Below are positions 1 through 8,948 of a stretch of 64,000 nt of DNA, piece by piece. The position numbers and the translations under genes were made by a program. Source of the stretch: Vallitalea maricola (GTDB lineage: Bacteria > Bacillota > Clostridia > Lachnospirales > Vallitaleaceae); assembly GCF_036985595.1 (NCBI RefSeq), contig NZ_BTPU01000076.1, forward strand, positions 1-64,000. The letters are read 5' to 3'. Under the pieces are notes generated by a model. It was not told the DNA's origin. It searched no databases and saw only the letters and a list, made by a program, of their open reading frames with translations. Each line of letters opens with the position of its first letter. Within the stretch, counting starts at the first letter, position 1.

Positions 1-2
1 AT

Positions 3-1355
3 TATCAAAATGATGGTACAAAAGAAAAATTTGAGATAGGTGAATTCTTCTTTACAACAGGAAAATCAATATTAAATAATAAAGAGAGTCTAAAGCAATT
101 TATTCCAATACATATTGGTGAAACCAAAACACCTTGGTTTGTAGAAACTGTTGTTCCAGTACATGAAATCACTGAAGAATCGGATATGCTGGTAAGAACA
201 CTTATAGTTATAGGAATTATAGGGTTATTAATTTTACTGATAATAACTTATATAATAGCAAAAAAAACAAGTACACCTATAAAGGTACTTTCAAAAATAA
301 TAGAGAGATTGGCTAACTACGACTTACAATTTGAAGAAAATTCAAAAGCAGTGAAATACTTAAAGAGAAAAGACGAAATAGGTACTATAACAAATGCAAT
401 AAGTAAGATGCAAAGTAATTTTATTGATCTAGTAAAGAATATTTCATTATCTTCTCAACAGATAGCCTCTTCATCAGAGGAATTAACTGCAACAAGTCAA
501 CAATCAGCAACCGCAGCCGAAGAAGTAGCGAATACAATTGAAGAAATAGCACGTGGTGCTAGTGACCAAGCAAAAGATACTGAACAAGCTGCTGACAATA
601 TCAATGACCTAGGAAAACTCATTGAAAGAAATCAAGATGAGCTAAAAGAATTAAATAAATTTACTGATGAAGTTCTACAACTTAAAAAGCAAGGAATTAA
701 AAATATCAAAGATTTAGTTGAAATAACTAACCTGAATAATAAAGCTACCAAGGAAATAGATAGTTTGATAAAAGAAACTGATGAGAGTGCAGGAAAGATA
801 TATCAAGCCAGCCAGATGATTAGCTCTATAGCAGATCAGACCAATCTATTAGCTCTAAATGCCGCAATAGAAGCTGCAAGAGCAGGGGAGTCTGGTAGAG
901 GTTTTGCAGTTGTAGCTGAAGAAATAAGAGATTTAGCTGAACAAGCAGATGAATTCACTGGTGAAATAACTAGTATTATAAATGATTTGAAACAAAAAAT
1001 CGATAGTGCAGTTACAACTATGAATGAAATCATAAGCCTAGTAGATAACCAAAGCAGTAGTGTTGAAAGTACTGAAGTTAAATTCAACGGTATAGCTGAA
1101 GCGATAGAAAAAACCAAAGAAGCTATAGACGTATTAAATCAATCATCCAGTATGATGGAAGATAAAAAAGTAAGCATTACAGAGATTACACAAAATCTAT
1201 CTGCCATATCTCAAGAAAATGCAGCTGGTACAGAAGAAGCTTCTGCATCAGTAGAAGAACAAACTTCTTCTATGGAAGAGCTTGCTAATGCAAGTGAGGC
1301 TTTAGCTAAACTAGCAGAAGAGATGAATATTGGTATTGCTAAGTTCAAATACTAG
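3..1355 (+). CDS. Methyl-accepting chemotaxis protein, C-terminal part
   Basis: The frame is open from base 3, so this is the last 450 residues of a longer receptor cut by the window edge. The first 60 residues look like the end of an extracellular Cache-type sensor. A transmembrane helix follows (RTLIVIGIIGLLILLIITYI), then a HAMP-like linker, then a long coiled-coil signalling domain. The conserved hairpin tip is present (NLLALNAAIEAARAGESGRG, GFAVVAEEIRDLAE). The tail is rich in Glu/Ala/Ser like methylation sites. It should relay ligand binding to CheA/CheW at the membrane; the ligand cannot be told. An internal ATG at 186 lies just before the membrane helix and is not the real start. Confidence 0.93.
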   Translation, partial: YQNDGTKEKFEIGEFFFTTGKSILNNKESLKQFIPIHIGETKTPWFVETVVPVHEITEESDMLVRTLIVIGIIGLLILLIITYIIAKKTSTPIKVLSKIIERLANYDLQFEENSKAVKYLKRKDEIGTITNAISKMQSNFIDLVKNISLSSQQIASSSEELTATSQQSATAAEEVANTIEEIARGASDQAKDTEQAADNINDLGKLIERNQDELKELNKFTDEVLQLKKQGIKNIKDLVEITNLNNKATKEIDSLIKETDESAGKIYQASQMISSIADQTNLLALNAAIEAARAGESGRGFAVVAEEIRDLAEQADEFTGEITSIINDLKQKIDSAVTTMNEIISLVDNQSSSVESTEVKFNGIAEAIEKTKEAIDVLNQSSSMMEDKKVSITEITQNLSAISQENAAGTEEASASVEEQTSSMEELANASEALAKLAEEMNIGIAKFKY

Positions 1356-1371
1356 AAATTATATTATAAAA

Positions 1372-1397
1372 AAAGCTGTCTAATTATGGACAGCTTT
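1372..1397 (+). terminator. Hairpin after the chemotaxis receptor
   Basis: AAAGCTGTC and GACAGCTTT form a 9-bp stem with an 8-nt loop, 17 bases past the receptor stop codon. The downstream side is only weakly T-rich, so it may be a modest terminator. Confidence 0.6.
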
Positions 1398-1701
1398 AGC
1401 TTGTTTACAAAATATTAAGTTCAAAACAGACAACGGTCGTATATGGTTAATCTACATTTACCACCCTTAAGCCAGCAAAAAAATGTGATTGCAGTCTATA
1501 CAATCTTTACTTTTTATTACAAGGGTAAGGTGTTAATGGTATAATACTTTATATACGAGGTTATCACATGATTATTAAGAAAAGACTTATCACATAGAAC
1601 CCAAATGGGAATAGCAGGCATTAACAGCAAGACATTATCAAAAACAACTGATGAAGATATAAAAAATGAAATTAAAGGTAATATTTTGGGGGAAATTTAT
1701 A
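1398..1701. other. Intergenic stretch, no gene seen
   Basis: About 300 bases with no convincing open frame. A TATAAT near 1540 in an AT-rich context could be the -10 box for the following membrane protein, but no good -35 box was found at the right distance. Confidence 0.4.
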
Positions 1702-2748
1702 ATGGGTTTAAATGAAATGCAAATCGTTATACTTATTTTATCGGCATTTTTTGCTTTGTTTCAAGCAATATACAGTTTCGTAGGCAGAAGAGTTGAAATA
1801 CAATCAAGTTCTATGTTGAATTTTTTACAAATTGCAATTTGGATATATATTGCTTTGGCGATTTTTAAGGTAGATTCATTATTACCTTATAGGATATGTA
1901 TTATAATAGGATTAATATTATTATATGTGCTGTATACATATTTTATAGGTTCTACATATAGGATACATACTGAGAGAAAAGAATTATTGGTTAGAAGTAT
2001 TAATAGTGCTATGTCATCTACATTATCAGTTAAGGCTGTACAAGTGGAAAATGATGATAAAATTATCTTTAGAATCAATAATAGCAGAAGCAGAATACAG
2101 ATGAAAGAGGATGTCAAAATCTCAGGCAAAATCATATATTCACTTAAATTCAAAGAATGGAAATCAAGAAATCTAAAAAAGCAAATCCTTAAACAGATAA
2201 ATGATGAACTGGATAACTGTGAAGATTATAAGACCAGTAAGATTAAAACTGTTATTAATATAGTACTTTCAATAGGACTAATTTTATTTACAATAGGATT
2301 ATTGAGTAATAATGTAATGAGAAAAGATAAGATTGATTTCAGTAAAGAAGAGATACCTACGGAACTTCATTTTATTGAAGAGGATTATAATTATACTAAT
2401 AAAGAAGTAATAGAAGAATTACATAATTATCTTATGAAAGCGCATAATTCCAGAAATGAATACATAGATGAAAAAGATTTTTTCCAAGATTCCCAATTGA
2501 TTTTTGAATATGGGGCTGGGGGAAATATTATTTCTATTAATGAAAAAGGAATGTACATCTATGTTAAAGATATAGTGATTAAAGAGAAGTCAACAATTCA
2601 TTGGTTCTGTTGGAAAATACAGAAAATATATGATAAGACAGATGGAACTTATTATAGTATATGGAATTTGGACGAAAAAGAATATAATAAGATAAAATAT
2701 CTGCTCATTAAGGATGAATTATACAATGGTATGTATAATGTACCATAA
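1702..2748 (+). CDS. Membrane protein of unknown function
   Basis: 348 residues, not recognised. The start at 1702 is preferred over an ATG 36 bases upstream because GGGGGAA lies 8 bases before it. Three hydrophobic segments sit near the N-terminus (about residues 7-27, 34-55 and 60-82) and one near residue 180-200 (INIVLSIGLILFTIGLLSNN). Between them is a charged cytoplasmic stretch of about 100 residues. The last 150 residues are hydrophilic and aromatic-rich and lie on one side of the membrane. It stands alone between the receptor and the sugar locus. No catalytic motif is visible. Confidence 0.75.
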   Translation: MGLNEMQIVILILSAFFALFQAIYSFVGRRVEIQSSSMLNFLQIAIWIYIALAIFKVDSLLPYRICIIIGLILLYVLYTYFIGSTYRIHTERKELLVRSINSAMSSTLSVKAVQVENDDKIIFRINNSRSRIQMKEDVKISGKIIYSLKFKEWKSRNLKKQILKQINDELDNCEDYKTSKIKTVINIVLSIGLILFTIGLLSNNVMRKDKIDFSKEEIPTELHFIEEDYNYTNKEVIEELHNYLMKAHNSRNEYIDEKDFFQDSQLIFEYGAGGNIISINEKGMYIYVKDIVIKEKSTIHWFCWKIQKIYDKTDGTYYSIWNLDEKEYNKIKYLLIKDELYNGMYNVP

Positions 2749-2982
2749 ATAAATTAATCAAATGGATATAATTTGATAGACGGATATATATGAATAAATC
2801 ATGTGCAATATTTATATAAAAAGTGCAAATGTTAATCTTACAATAGGTATAATGTTATAAAAATCTGAAATACATAAAAGTAAAAACTACTAATTAAGTA
2901 AGCTTAATAAGCTTATTTGTTAATAATATAACAAGCTCATAAGTAAAAAAATATATGGAAAATAAAAATATGCACAAAATAA
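2749..2982. other. AT-rich intergenic DNA upstream of the LacI gene
   Basis: No open frame of note. It contains short overlapping AAGCTT/AAGCTTA inverted motifs near 2900-2920 and is otherwise featureless up to the promoter at 2983. Confidence 0.4.
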
Positions 2983-3011
2983 TTGACAAAAATAAATATG
3001 CGTTGTATAAT
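2983..3011 (+). promoter_or_regulatory. Consensus promoter of the LacI-family regulator
   Basis: TTGACA (2983-2988), a 17-bp spacer and TATAAT (3006-3011) match the housekeeping sigma factor consensus exactly. It lies 110 bases before the regulator start codon and immediately upstream of a palindromic operator. Confidence 0.85.
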
Positions 3012-3021
3012 TTATTTGTGT

Positions 3022-3035
3022 TGAAAACCTTTTCA
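3022..3035. promoter_or_regulatory. LacI-type operator 1
   Basis: TGAAAACCTTTTCA is a 6+6 bp palindrome, 10 bases past the -10 box and so over the start of transcription. The same half-sites recur at 4328-4341, which supports autorepression by the adjacent LacI-family regulator. Confidence 0.75.
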
Positions 3036-3120
3036 TGAAATTTTCAACTAGTTAAAAGTATAAATATGCATTGATAGCATGTTGTATCTTTAGCTTATGA
3101 AGCTTTAGTGGAGGTATACA

Positions 3121-4143
3121 ATGGATAAAGTTTCAACTATAAAAGATGTTGCAAAACTAGCTAATGTTTCTATTAGTACAGTATCAAGAGTATTGAATGG
3201 GACAACTCCAGTTAGTAAAGAAAGTTCAGATAAGGTATATAAAGCAGTGGAAGTTCTTGACTATAAGCCCAATGCTATGGCTAGAAGTCTTATAAGCAAG
3301 AAAACCATGACCATAGCTGTAATAATACCTAACTTATCTAACTTGTTTTTCCCTGAACTGTTGAGAGGAATAAGTAAGGCAGTAGAAAAAGAAGGTTATT
3401 TTCTAATAATATGCAATACTGATTACAGTTCAGAAAAAGAAGAAAAATATATCAACCAAATGTTAGAAAGAAGAGTTGATGGATTCATTATTGTGAGTTC
3501 CAGTATAAGTAATGAGAAATTAACGCAAATGGTGAAAGGTAAAACTAGTGTTGTATTTGTCTACTCATATGCTGATTTTGGTTACAATATCATGGAAGAT
3601 GGAATAAAGGCAACTTATGATGCTACAAAATATCTTATTCACATGGGACACAAAAAAATAGCCTGTGTTGGTTGGAGATTCAAAGGTGTCAATGTAAGAT
3701 ATATGGGATTTCGGAAAGCACTTGAAGAATTTAATGTTGATTTTAGAAATGAATATGTTATTGATTGTGGATATAGTAAAGAAGAAATAACCAATAACAC
3801 TATTAAGTTGTTGAAGATGAAAGATAGACCTACTGGTATTGTAGCTTTTAATGACGATACAGCTATTGCCATAATGATGGCTGCCAAGAATATGGGAATC
3901 AATATTCCAGAGGAATTATCAATAATAGGATATGATAATATTTCTATCAGCAACATTCTGTTAAAACCTTTAACAACTATTTCAGTACCTATTCATAAGA
4001 TGGGTGTTGATGCAGGTAAAAAAATCATTGAAATCATTGATAATGGTATTTCATATAGTGATACTTATAGAGAGAAATATATACCGTATGAATTAATTGA
4101 AAGAGAATCAGTAAAAGCTATGGATATAGATAAGTTGAATTAA
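3121..4143 (+). CDS. LacI-family transcriptional regulator
   Basis: 340 residues, the usual length of the family. The N-terminal helix-turn-helix is clear (IKDVAKLANVSISTVSRVLN), followed by the hinge helix (YKPNAMARSL). The rest is a periplasmic-binding-protein-like sugar sensor ending in the typical region around TTISVPIHKMGVDAGK. It should repress its own promoter and the transporter operon, using the matching palindromes at 3022 and 4326, and release them on binding a sugar or sugar acid. A good AGTGGAGG ribosome site precedes the start. Confidence 0.95.
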   Translation: MDKVSTIKDVAKLANVSISTVSRVLNGTTPVSKESSDKVYKAVEVLDYKPNAMARSLISKKTMTIAVIIPNLSNLFFPELLRGISKAVEKEGYFLIICNTDYSSEKEEKYINQMLERRVDGFIIVSSSISNEKLTQMVKGKTSVVFVYSYADFGYNIMEDGIKATYDATKYLIHMGHKKIACVGWRFKGVNVRYMGFRKALEEFNVDFRNEYVIDCGYSKEEITNNTIKLLKMKDRPTGIVAFNDDTAIAIMMAAKNMGINIPEELSIIGYDNISISNILLKPLTTISVPIHKMGVDAGKKIIEIIDNGISYSDTYREKYIPYELIERESVKAMDIDKLN

Positions 4144-4274
4144 ATAATTCCTATAGAACCAGCAAATTATTTAGTTCTATACAACCTATAAAAACAAGGA
4201 AAATATCTTGAACTTATTGAAATGGGTGTATAGATATTTAAGCTCTAATATATAAAAGATTAAAAATAATAATG

Positions 4275-4304
4275 TTGAGTAAGTGAAATTTAATTTTATA
4301 TTAT
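4275..4304 (+). promoter_or_regulatory. Candidate promoter of the transporter operon
   Basis: TTGAGT (4275-4280), 18 bases, TATTAT (4299-4304). The match is weaker than the regulator promoter, but it sits just upstream of the perfect operator at 4326. A 330-base gene-free leader (4144-4473) holds this promoter, the operator and nothing else recognised. Confidence 0.5.
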
Positions 4305-4325
4305 TCAACATTTATTAATACCTTC

Positions 4326-4343
4326 TATGAAAAGCTTTTCATA
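4326..4343. promoter_or_regulatory. LacI-type operator 2, perfect palindrome
   Basis: TATGAAAAGCTTTTCATA is a perfect 18-bp palindrome. Its TGAAAA/TTTTCA half-sites equal those of the operator in front of the regulator, so the same LacI-type protein probably controls both. It lies about 130 bases before the binding-protein gene. Confidence 0.8.
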
Positions 4344-4473
4344 AACCCAATTATGGGAAGAATAGTAATATAAGTAAATATATGTAGGTCATATAAACTA
4401 CAGGGGTTAGGTTTATTGTTGTTATTAAAACTTCTTAATTGAAGTTTAATATATATTATAAGGAGGATATATT

Positions 4474-5541
4474 ATGAAGAAAAAATTATTATGTATGTTA
4501 GTAGTAGTTTTAAGTTTATTTATGGTTGCATGTGGTAGCAAAGGTAATAGCAAGACTGACAGTAAAGGTGATGAAGGAAGTAAAAGTGATAGTGGCAATG
4601 TATCCAAGGATGATTCAAAAGATAAGGAAATAACTGTTGCAGGAATAGTATTTCAAGAAGACCAATTCATGAAATTATTACAAATGGGGTATCAAGCAGC
4701 AGGAAAAGAATATGGAGCTAAGGTTCTTGTTTCTAATACAAACAATGACCAAGCAAAAGAAGTAGAACTTATCAATACTTATACTTCACAAAAGATTGAT
4801 GGTATTGCAATTTCACCACTTAATGAAACTTCATCAATTCAAGCTCTAAAAACAGCTAATGAAAAAGGTTTAGCAATAGCTGTATGTAACACAGCACTTA
4901 ATGATTCTGATTTTATTGTAGGTGGTTTTACATCAGATAATTACTTATTAGGTAAGCAAACAGGTTTAGTAGCAGCTGAATTCATTAAAAACAACTATGA
5001 AGAAGGCGAAGAAGTTAGAGTAGCTATTTTACAGTTCAAATCTCAACTTCCTGACATATCTGCACAACGTTCTAATGGATTCATTGACCAGATCAAAGAC
5101 ATCCCAGGTGTTGTTGTAGTAGCAGACCAAGATGCATGGCTTCAAGATAAAGCAGTTCAAGCTGCAGGAGATATAATAACTGCTCAAGAGTCACAAGGTG
5201 GAGTAGATATCATATGGGGAGCTAATGATGGTGGTACTATAGGTGCTGTTATGGGTGTTAAAAACGCAGGAAAAGCAGGGGAAGTATTTGTATTTGGTAC
5301 TGATGCAGCAGAACAGCAATTATCAATGTTGAGAAATGAAGATAATGTATTACAAGCTGTAACTGGACAAGATCCATATATGATAGGTTATAAAACTATG
5401 GAAGTTCTTTTAAAGGATATCTTAGGTGAAGATACAGGAGTTGACAGAGGTAACTCAGTGGTAGTTCCAGGTATAGTATTAGATAGAAATGATAAAGATG
5501 GTCTAGATGAATTTGCTTCAGATCTTGAAAACTACAAATAA
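4474..5541 (+). CDS. Sugar ABC transporter substrate-binding lipoprotein
   Basis: 355 residues. A lipoprotein signal peptide ends at the lipobox VAC (Cys at about residue 20), followed by a Ser/Gly/Asp-rich linker to about residue 50. The mature part is a ribose/galactose-type binding protein (family PBP1, RbsB-like). It would catch a sugar outside the membrane and hand it to the permease at 7087. First gene of the transporter operon. A hairpin follows it, as often seen where the binding protein is made in excess over the membrane parts. Confidence 0.92.
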   Translation: MKKKLLCMLVVVLSLFMVACGSKGNSKTDSKGDEGSKSDSGNVSKDDSKDKEITVAGIVFQEDQFMKLLQMGYQAAGKEYGAKVLVSNTNNDQAKEVELINTYTSQKIDGIAISPLNETSSIQALKTANEKGLAIAVCNTALNDSDFIVGGFTSDNYLLGKQTGLVAAEFIKNNYEEGEEVRVAILQFKSQLPDISAQRSNGFIDQIKDIPGVVVVADQDAWLQDKAVQAAGDIITAQESQGGVDIIWGANDGGTIGAVMGVKNAGKAGEVFVFGTDAAEQQLSMLRNEDNVLQAVTGQDPYMIGYKTMEVLLKDILGEDTGVDRGNSVVVPGIVLDRNDKDGLDEFASDLENYK

Positions 5542-5551
5542 TAAAAATTAA

Positions 5552-5582
5552 TATTAAGAGGATTTTCATAGTCCTCTTAATA
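5552..5582 (+). terminator. Intercistronic hairpin after the binding-protein gene
   Basis: TATTAAGAGGA and TCCTCTTAATA make an 11-bp perfect stem with a 9-nt loop in the 63-base gap between the binding protein and the ATPase. It may stabilise the upstream mRNA or partly terminate, giving more binding protein than transporter. Confidence 0.7.
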
Positions 5583-5604
5583 TATGACTAATGAAAGGAT
5601 AATT

Positions 5605-7086
5605 ATGAGTACATTAAGAACTGAAAATATAAGCAAACAATATCCCGGAACTCTTGCTCTAGATAATGTTACGTCAACATTTGAGAGTGGACAAGTACAT
5701 GCATTATTAGGGAAAAACGGTTCTGGAAAATCTACTATGGTTAAAATTTTTGCAGGTGCTATAAAAGCAACATCAGGTGAGGTATATCTTGATGATGAAA
5801 GGTTGGATTTTAAAAATCCACAAGAAGCTATAGACAAAGGCATCGCAACAGTATATCAAGAACTTAGTCTTGTTCCAGGTATGAATGTTGCAGAAAACAT
5901 CTTATTAGGCAGAATGCCTATGAGAGGTAAATTCATAGATTGGAAAAAAGCATACAAACAAACTAAAGAAATTCTAGAAGACCTAGGAGTAGATATTGAC
6001 CCAAAAGAGATGGTTATGAATCTTAGTATGTGGCAATGTCAGATGATAGAAATCGTTAAAGCGATGAGTACTAATCCAAAGGTGCTTATGTTGGATGAAC
6101 CAACTTCATCTCTCGCTCAGAACGAGACTGACCTATTATTTGATATGATTAAGAAACTCAAGAAAAAAGACGTAATAATTATTTATATATCTCATAGGCT
6201 ACAAGAATTATGGAAAATAGCAGACACTTGTACTGTTCTAAGAGATGGTGTTTATATCAACAAGACTATAATGACAGAAACATCCCATGAACAATTGATT
6301 AAAATGATGTTTGGTGATGTAAAAATAAAAACTAGACCTGATGATCTTATTGTTGGGAAAAATACTTTACTTGAAGTCAAAGGATTAACTAGAAAAGGGT
6401 ATTTTGAAGATATATCTTTTGAAGTTAAGGAACATGAAATACTAGGAATTGCAGGAATGCTTGGTTCTGGTAGAACAGAGCTGTTAAGAGGGATTTTTGG
6501 TGCAGATAAAGTTGATGATGGAAAGATAATTTTCGAAGGAAAAGAGATAGATAAACCAACACCTCATAAAATGAAAAAAGCTGGATTTGCTTTAACTCCA
6601 GAAGACCGTAAACATGAAGGCTTGATACAGGTCTTAAGTGTGCATACTAACTTGTGTGTTGCCAGTCTAGACTATATTTCTCCAAAACACAAAATAACAA
6701 AAAAAATGGAAAAACCATTTGTTGATAAGCAAATTGAAGATTTGGAGATAAAAGTACCTAATGTTGATTTGCCCATTTCTTCTTTGTCAGGAGGTAATCA
6801 GCAAAAAGTTGTTGTTGGTAACTGGCTTAATACCAATCCTAAAATCATGTTTTTTGATGAACCATCAAGAGGAATTGATGTTAATGCGAAACAACAGATT
6901 TTTGACATAATATGGGAACAGTCAAGAAAAGGTGTATCCAGCATAATGGTTTCTTCAGAATTGGAAGAACTACTTGAAGTATGTCATAGAATACTAATCA
7001 TCAGTAATGGTAAGTTGATTGGAGAAGTTAAACCAGAAGATATTACAGTTGAAGACTTATATAAAAGATGCATTGGAGGAAAATAA
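5605..7086 (+). CDS. Sugar ABC transporter ATP-binding protein, two ATPase domains
   Basis: 493 residues, the length of RbsA/MglA proteins with two fused ATPase domains. Domain 1 has a Walker A (GKNGSGKST, about residue 37) and Walker B (VLMLDEPTSSL). Its signature loop is unusual (LSMWQCQMIEI instead of LSGGQ). Domain 2 has a degenerate Walker A (GMLGSGRTE), LSGGNQQKV and FFDEPSRGIDV, the pattern normal for this family. It drives import together with the permease directly downstream. The start at 5605 has GAAAGGA upstream; an ATG 21 bases earlier lacks one. Confidence 0.94.
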   Translation: MSTLRTENISKQYPGTLALDNVTSTFESGQVHALLGKNGSGKSTMVKIFAGAIKATSGEVYLDDERLDFKNPQEAIDKGIATVYQELSLVPGMNVAENILLGRMPMRGKFIDWKKAYKQTKEILEDLGVDIDPKEMVMNLSMWQCQMIEIVKAMSTNPKVLMLDEPTSSLAQNETDLLFDMIKKLKKKDVIIIYISHRLQELWKIADTCTVLRDGVYINKTIMTETSHEQLIKMMFGDVKIKTRPDDLIVGKNTLLEVKGLTRKGYFEDISFEVKEHEILGIAGMLGSGRTELLRGIFGADKVDDGKIIFEGKEIDKPTPHKMKKAGFALTPEDRKHEGLIQVLSVHTNLCVASLDYISPKHKITKKMEKPFVDKQIEDLEIKVPNVDLPISSLSGGNQQKVVVGNWLNTNPKIMFFDEPSRGIDVNAKQQIFDIIWEQSRKGVSSIMVSSELEELLEVCHRILIISNGKLIGEVKPEDITVEDLYKRCIGGK

Positions 7087-8079
7087 ATGAATGCGAATTG
7101 TGATAATAAATATATAAATAAATTAAGTAAGTTCAGTAAGACTCATATACTTGAATTGATACTTTTTGTAGTATCAATAATAATTGCATTTACAGCACCT
7201 GGTTTTTTCACATCAGGAAATCTATTAAATATATTAAGGAATGCTTCACTAAAAGGTGTTATTGCATTTGGTATGACTATGGTTATCATAACTGGCGAAA
7301 TAGACCTTTCAGTATCATCAACAGTTGCTCTATCAGGTGTAATTACTGGTACTGTAGCAGGTAAATTAGCTGAGCTGGGTATCATGCCACTAGAATACTC
7401 AGTAATAATAGGTATGATAATTGCAATAGCAGCAGCAGCGTTAGTAGGACTGCTTAATGCAATCATACATACAAAATTCAATATTCCTACATTTATTATT
7501 ACTTTAGCAATGTTAAATGTTGTATATGGATTAGCAGCAATAATATCAAAAGGTTTTCCAGTAACAACTTTTCCATCATGGTATAGCAAAATAGGTGCTG
7601 GACAGATAGGTTCCATTCCTATACCAGCAATAATTTTACTGGTTGTATTTTTAATAGTATGGATGGTAATGGATTATACAAAATTCGGTAGAAGTGTATA
7701 TGCTGTAGGTGGTAACAGAGAATCAGCAAGATTATCTGGTATTAATGTAAAACATATAAAAATCGTTGTTCTTGTTATGGTACAAGTAACAGCAGCCATT
7801 GCAGGAATCATGGTTTCATCACAAGTTATGTCCGGTGCACATCCTTTCGGTAAAGGTTGGGAGATGGATGTTATATCCTCAGTTATTATCGGTGGAGCAT
7901 CATTAACTGGTGGTATCGGTAAAGTAAAAGGAACTTTCATAGGTATCATTTTCTTAGGAGTATTGTTGAATGGGATGACATTACTCAACATCAATGAATA
8001 TGTACAATATGTTGTAAGAGGCGGATTAATCCTTATGGCAGTTCTTATTAACACTGTTCAATCTAGAAAAGCTGTTTAA
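7087..8079 (+). CDS. Sugar ABC transporter permease
   Basis: 330 residues with about nine hydrophobic segments. Clear RbsC-family signatures are MTMVIITGEIDLSVSS and VISSVIIGGASLTGGIGKVK near the C-terminus. It forms the membrane channel used by the binding protein at 4474 and the ATPase at 5605. Its ATG follows the ATPase stop codon without a gap, so the two are translationally coupled. Confidence 0.95.
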   Translation: MNANCDNKYINKLSKFSKTHILELILFVVSIIIAFTAPGFFTSGNLLNILRNASLKGVIAFGMTMVIITGEIDLSVSSTVALSGVITGTVAGKLAELGIMPLEYSVIIGMIIAIAAAALVGLLNAIIHTKFNIPTFIITLAMLNVVYGLAAIISKGFPVTTFPSWYSKIGAGQIGSIPIPAIILLVVFLIVWMVMDYTKFGRSVYAVGGNRESARLSGINVKHIKIVVLVMVQVTAAIAGIMVSSQVMSGAHPFGKGWEMDVISSVIIGGASLTGGIGKVKGTFIGIIFLGVLLNGMTLLNINEYVQYVVRGGLILMAVLINTVQSRKAV

Positions 8080-8104
8080 ATAGCAAAATAATAGGAGATA
8101 AGAT

Positions 8105-8818
8105 ATGTTAGAGAAAAATGATTTATTAGATAAGATAGAAACAATGGATGATGATGAGCTATTCGATATTATGAAAAAGGAATTATACACAGGTGTCTTA
8201 ACTGACATTATGGATACCATGGACCTTAGACATCAATTTCTACCAGCTTATATTCAACCCCTTAACAGAGATATGATGGTTGCGGGAAGAGCATTTACAG
8301 TGCAGGAAGCAGATGTAACAGGAACAAGAATATGTGCAGAGAATAGAGAAAAACCATTTGGAATCATGTTTGAAGCACTTGATGCCATGAAGAAAAATGA
8401 TGTATATATATGTACAGGAAGCTCACCTAAATACGCTTGTTTTGGTGGACTTATGTCAACTAGAATGATTAAATTAGGTGTAGCAGGAGCTGTTGTAAGT
8501 GGATATACAAGAGATACAAAAGAAGTTCTATCACTTGGGTTACCTACTTTTACAAGAGGTTGTTATGCACAAGACCAAGGAATGAGAGGTAGAGTAATTG
8601 ATTACAATTGCCCTATTGAATTTGAGAATGGAGTACTGGTTAACCCAGGAGATATAATTTTTGGAGACATTGACGGAGTATTATCCATTCCAAAGAAACA
8701 AGAAAGAGAAATAATAAGGAAAGCCTTTGAAAAAGTATATGGTGAAAATGAAGTAAGAATAGCTATTGAAAACGGAATGTCAGTAGTTGAAGCCTTTGAC
8801 AAGTATGGTATTATGTAA
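8105..8818 (+). CDS. RraA-family protein, aldolase-like
   Basis: 237 residues of the RraA / HMG-aldolase fold. Seen are SGYTRDTKEV (the Arg-Asp substrate/metal loop) and GDIIFGDIDGVLSIP near residue 190. Family members include 4-hydroxy-4-methyl-2-oxoglutarate aldolase, oxaloacetate decarboxylases and RNase E regulators. In a sugar-acid operon a retro-aldol or decarboxylase role on a keto acid fits best; that is inference. It follows the permease by 25 bases with a GGAGATAAG ribosome site. Confidence 0.85.
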   Translation: MLEKNDLLDKIETMDDDELFDIMKKELYTGVLTDIMDTMDLRHQFLPAYIQPLNRDMMVAGRAFTVQEADVTGTRICAENREKPFGIMFEALDAMKKNDVYICTGSSPKYACFGGLMSTRMIKLGVAGAVVSGYTRDTKEVLSLGLPTFTRGCYAQDQGMRGRVIDYNCPIEFENGVLVNPGDIIFGDIDGVLSIPKKQEREIIRKAFEKVYGENEVRIAIENGMSVVEAFDKYGIM

Positions 8819-8869
8819 ACTACTATAAAGTTATTAATATATTTTATAAATAAATGAGCTATAAATATG

Positions 8870-8932
8870 AGTAATATAAGATATAGAAGTAATATAAGAC
8901 ATAGAAGTATATAAGTAATATAAGATATAGAA
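8870..8932. repeat. Three imperfect tandem repeats of an AT-rich 17-mer
   Basis: AGTAATATAAGATATAG occurs at about 8870 and again at about 8914, with a one-base variant (GACATAG) at 8888. The repeats fill the 130-base gap between the RraA-like gene and the M24 gene and are probably replication slippage. They may alter spacing or mRNA structure inside the operon. Confidence 0.75.
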
Positions 8933-8948
8933 GCAGGAAGGAGTATAG

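Noticed and set aside
7143..8054. Long minus-strand open frames opposite the permease gene
   Set aside because: They are mirror frames of a well-supported membrane protein gene with no start signals.
8866..8940. Tandem repeats as a riboswitch
   Set aside because: Simple AT-rich repeats with no conserved aptamer features.
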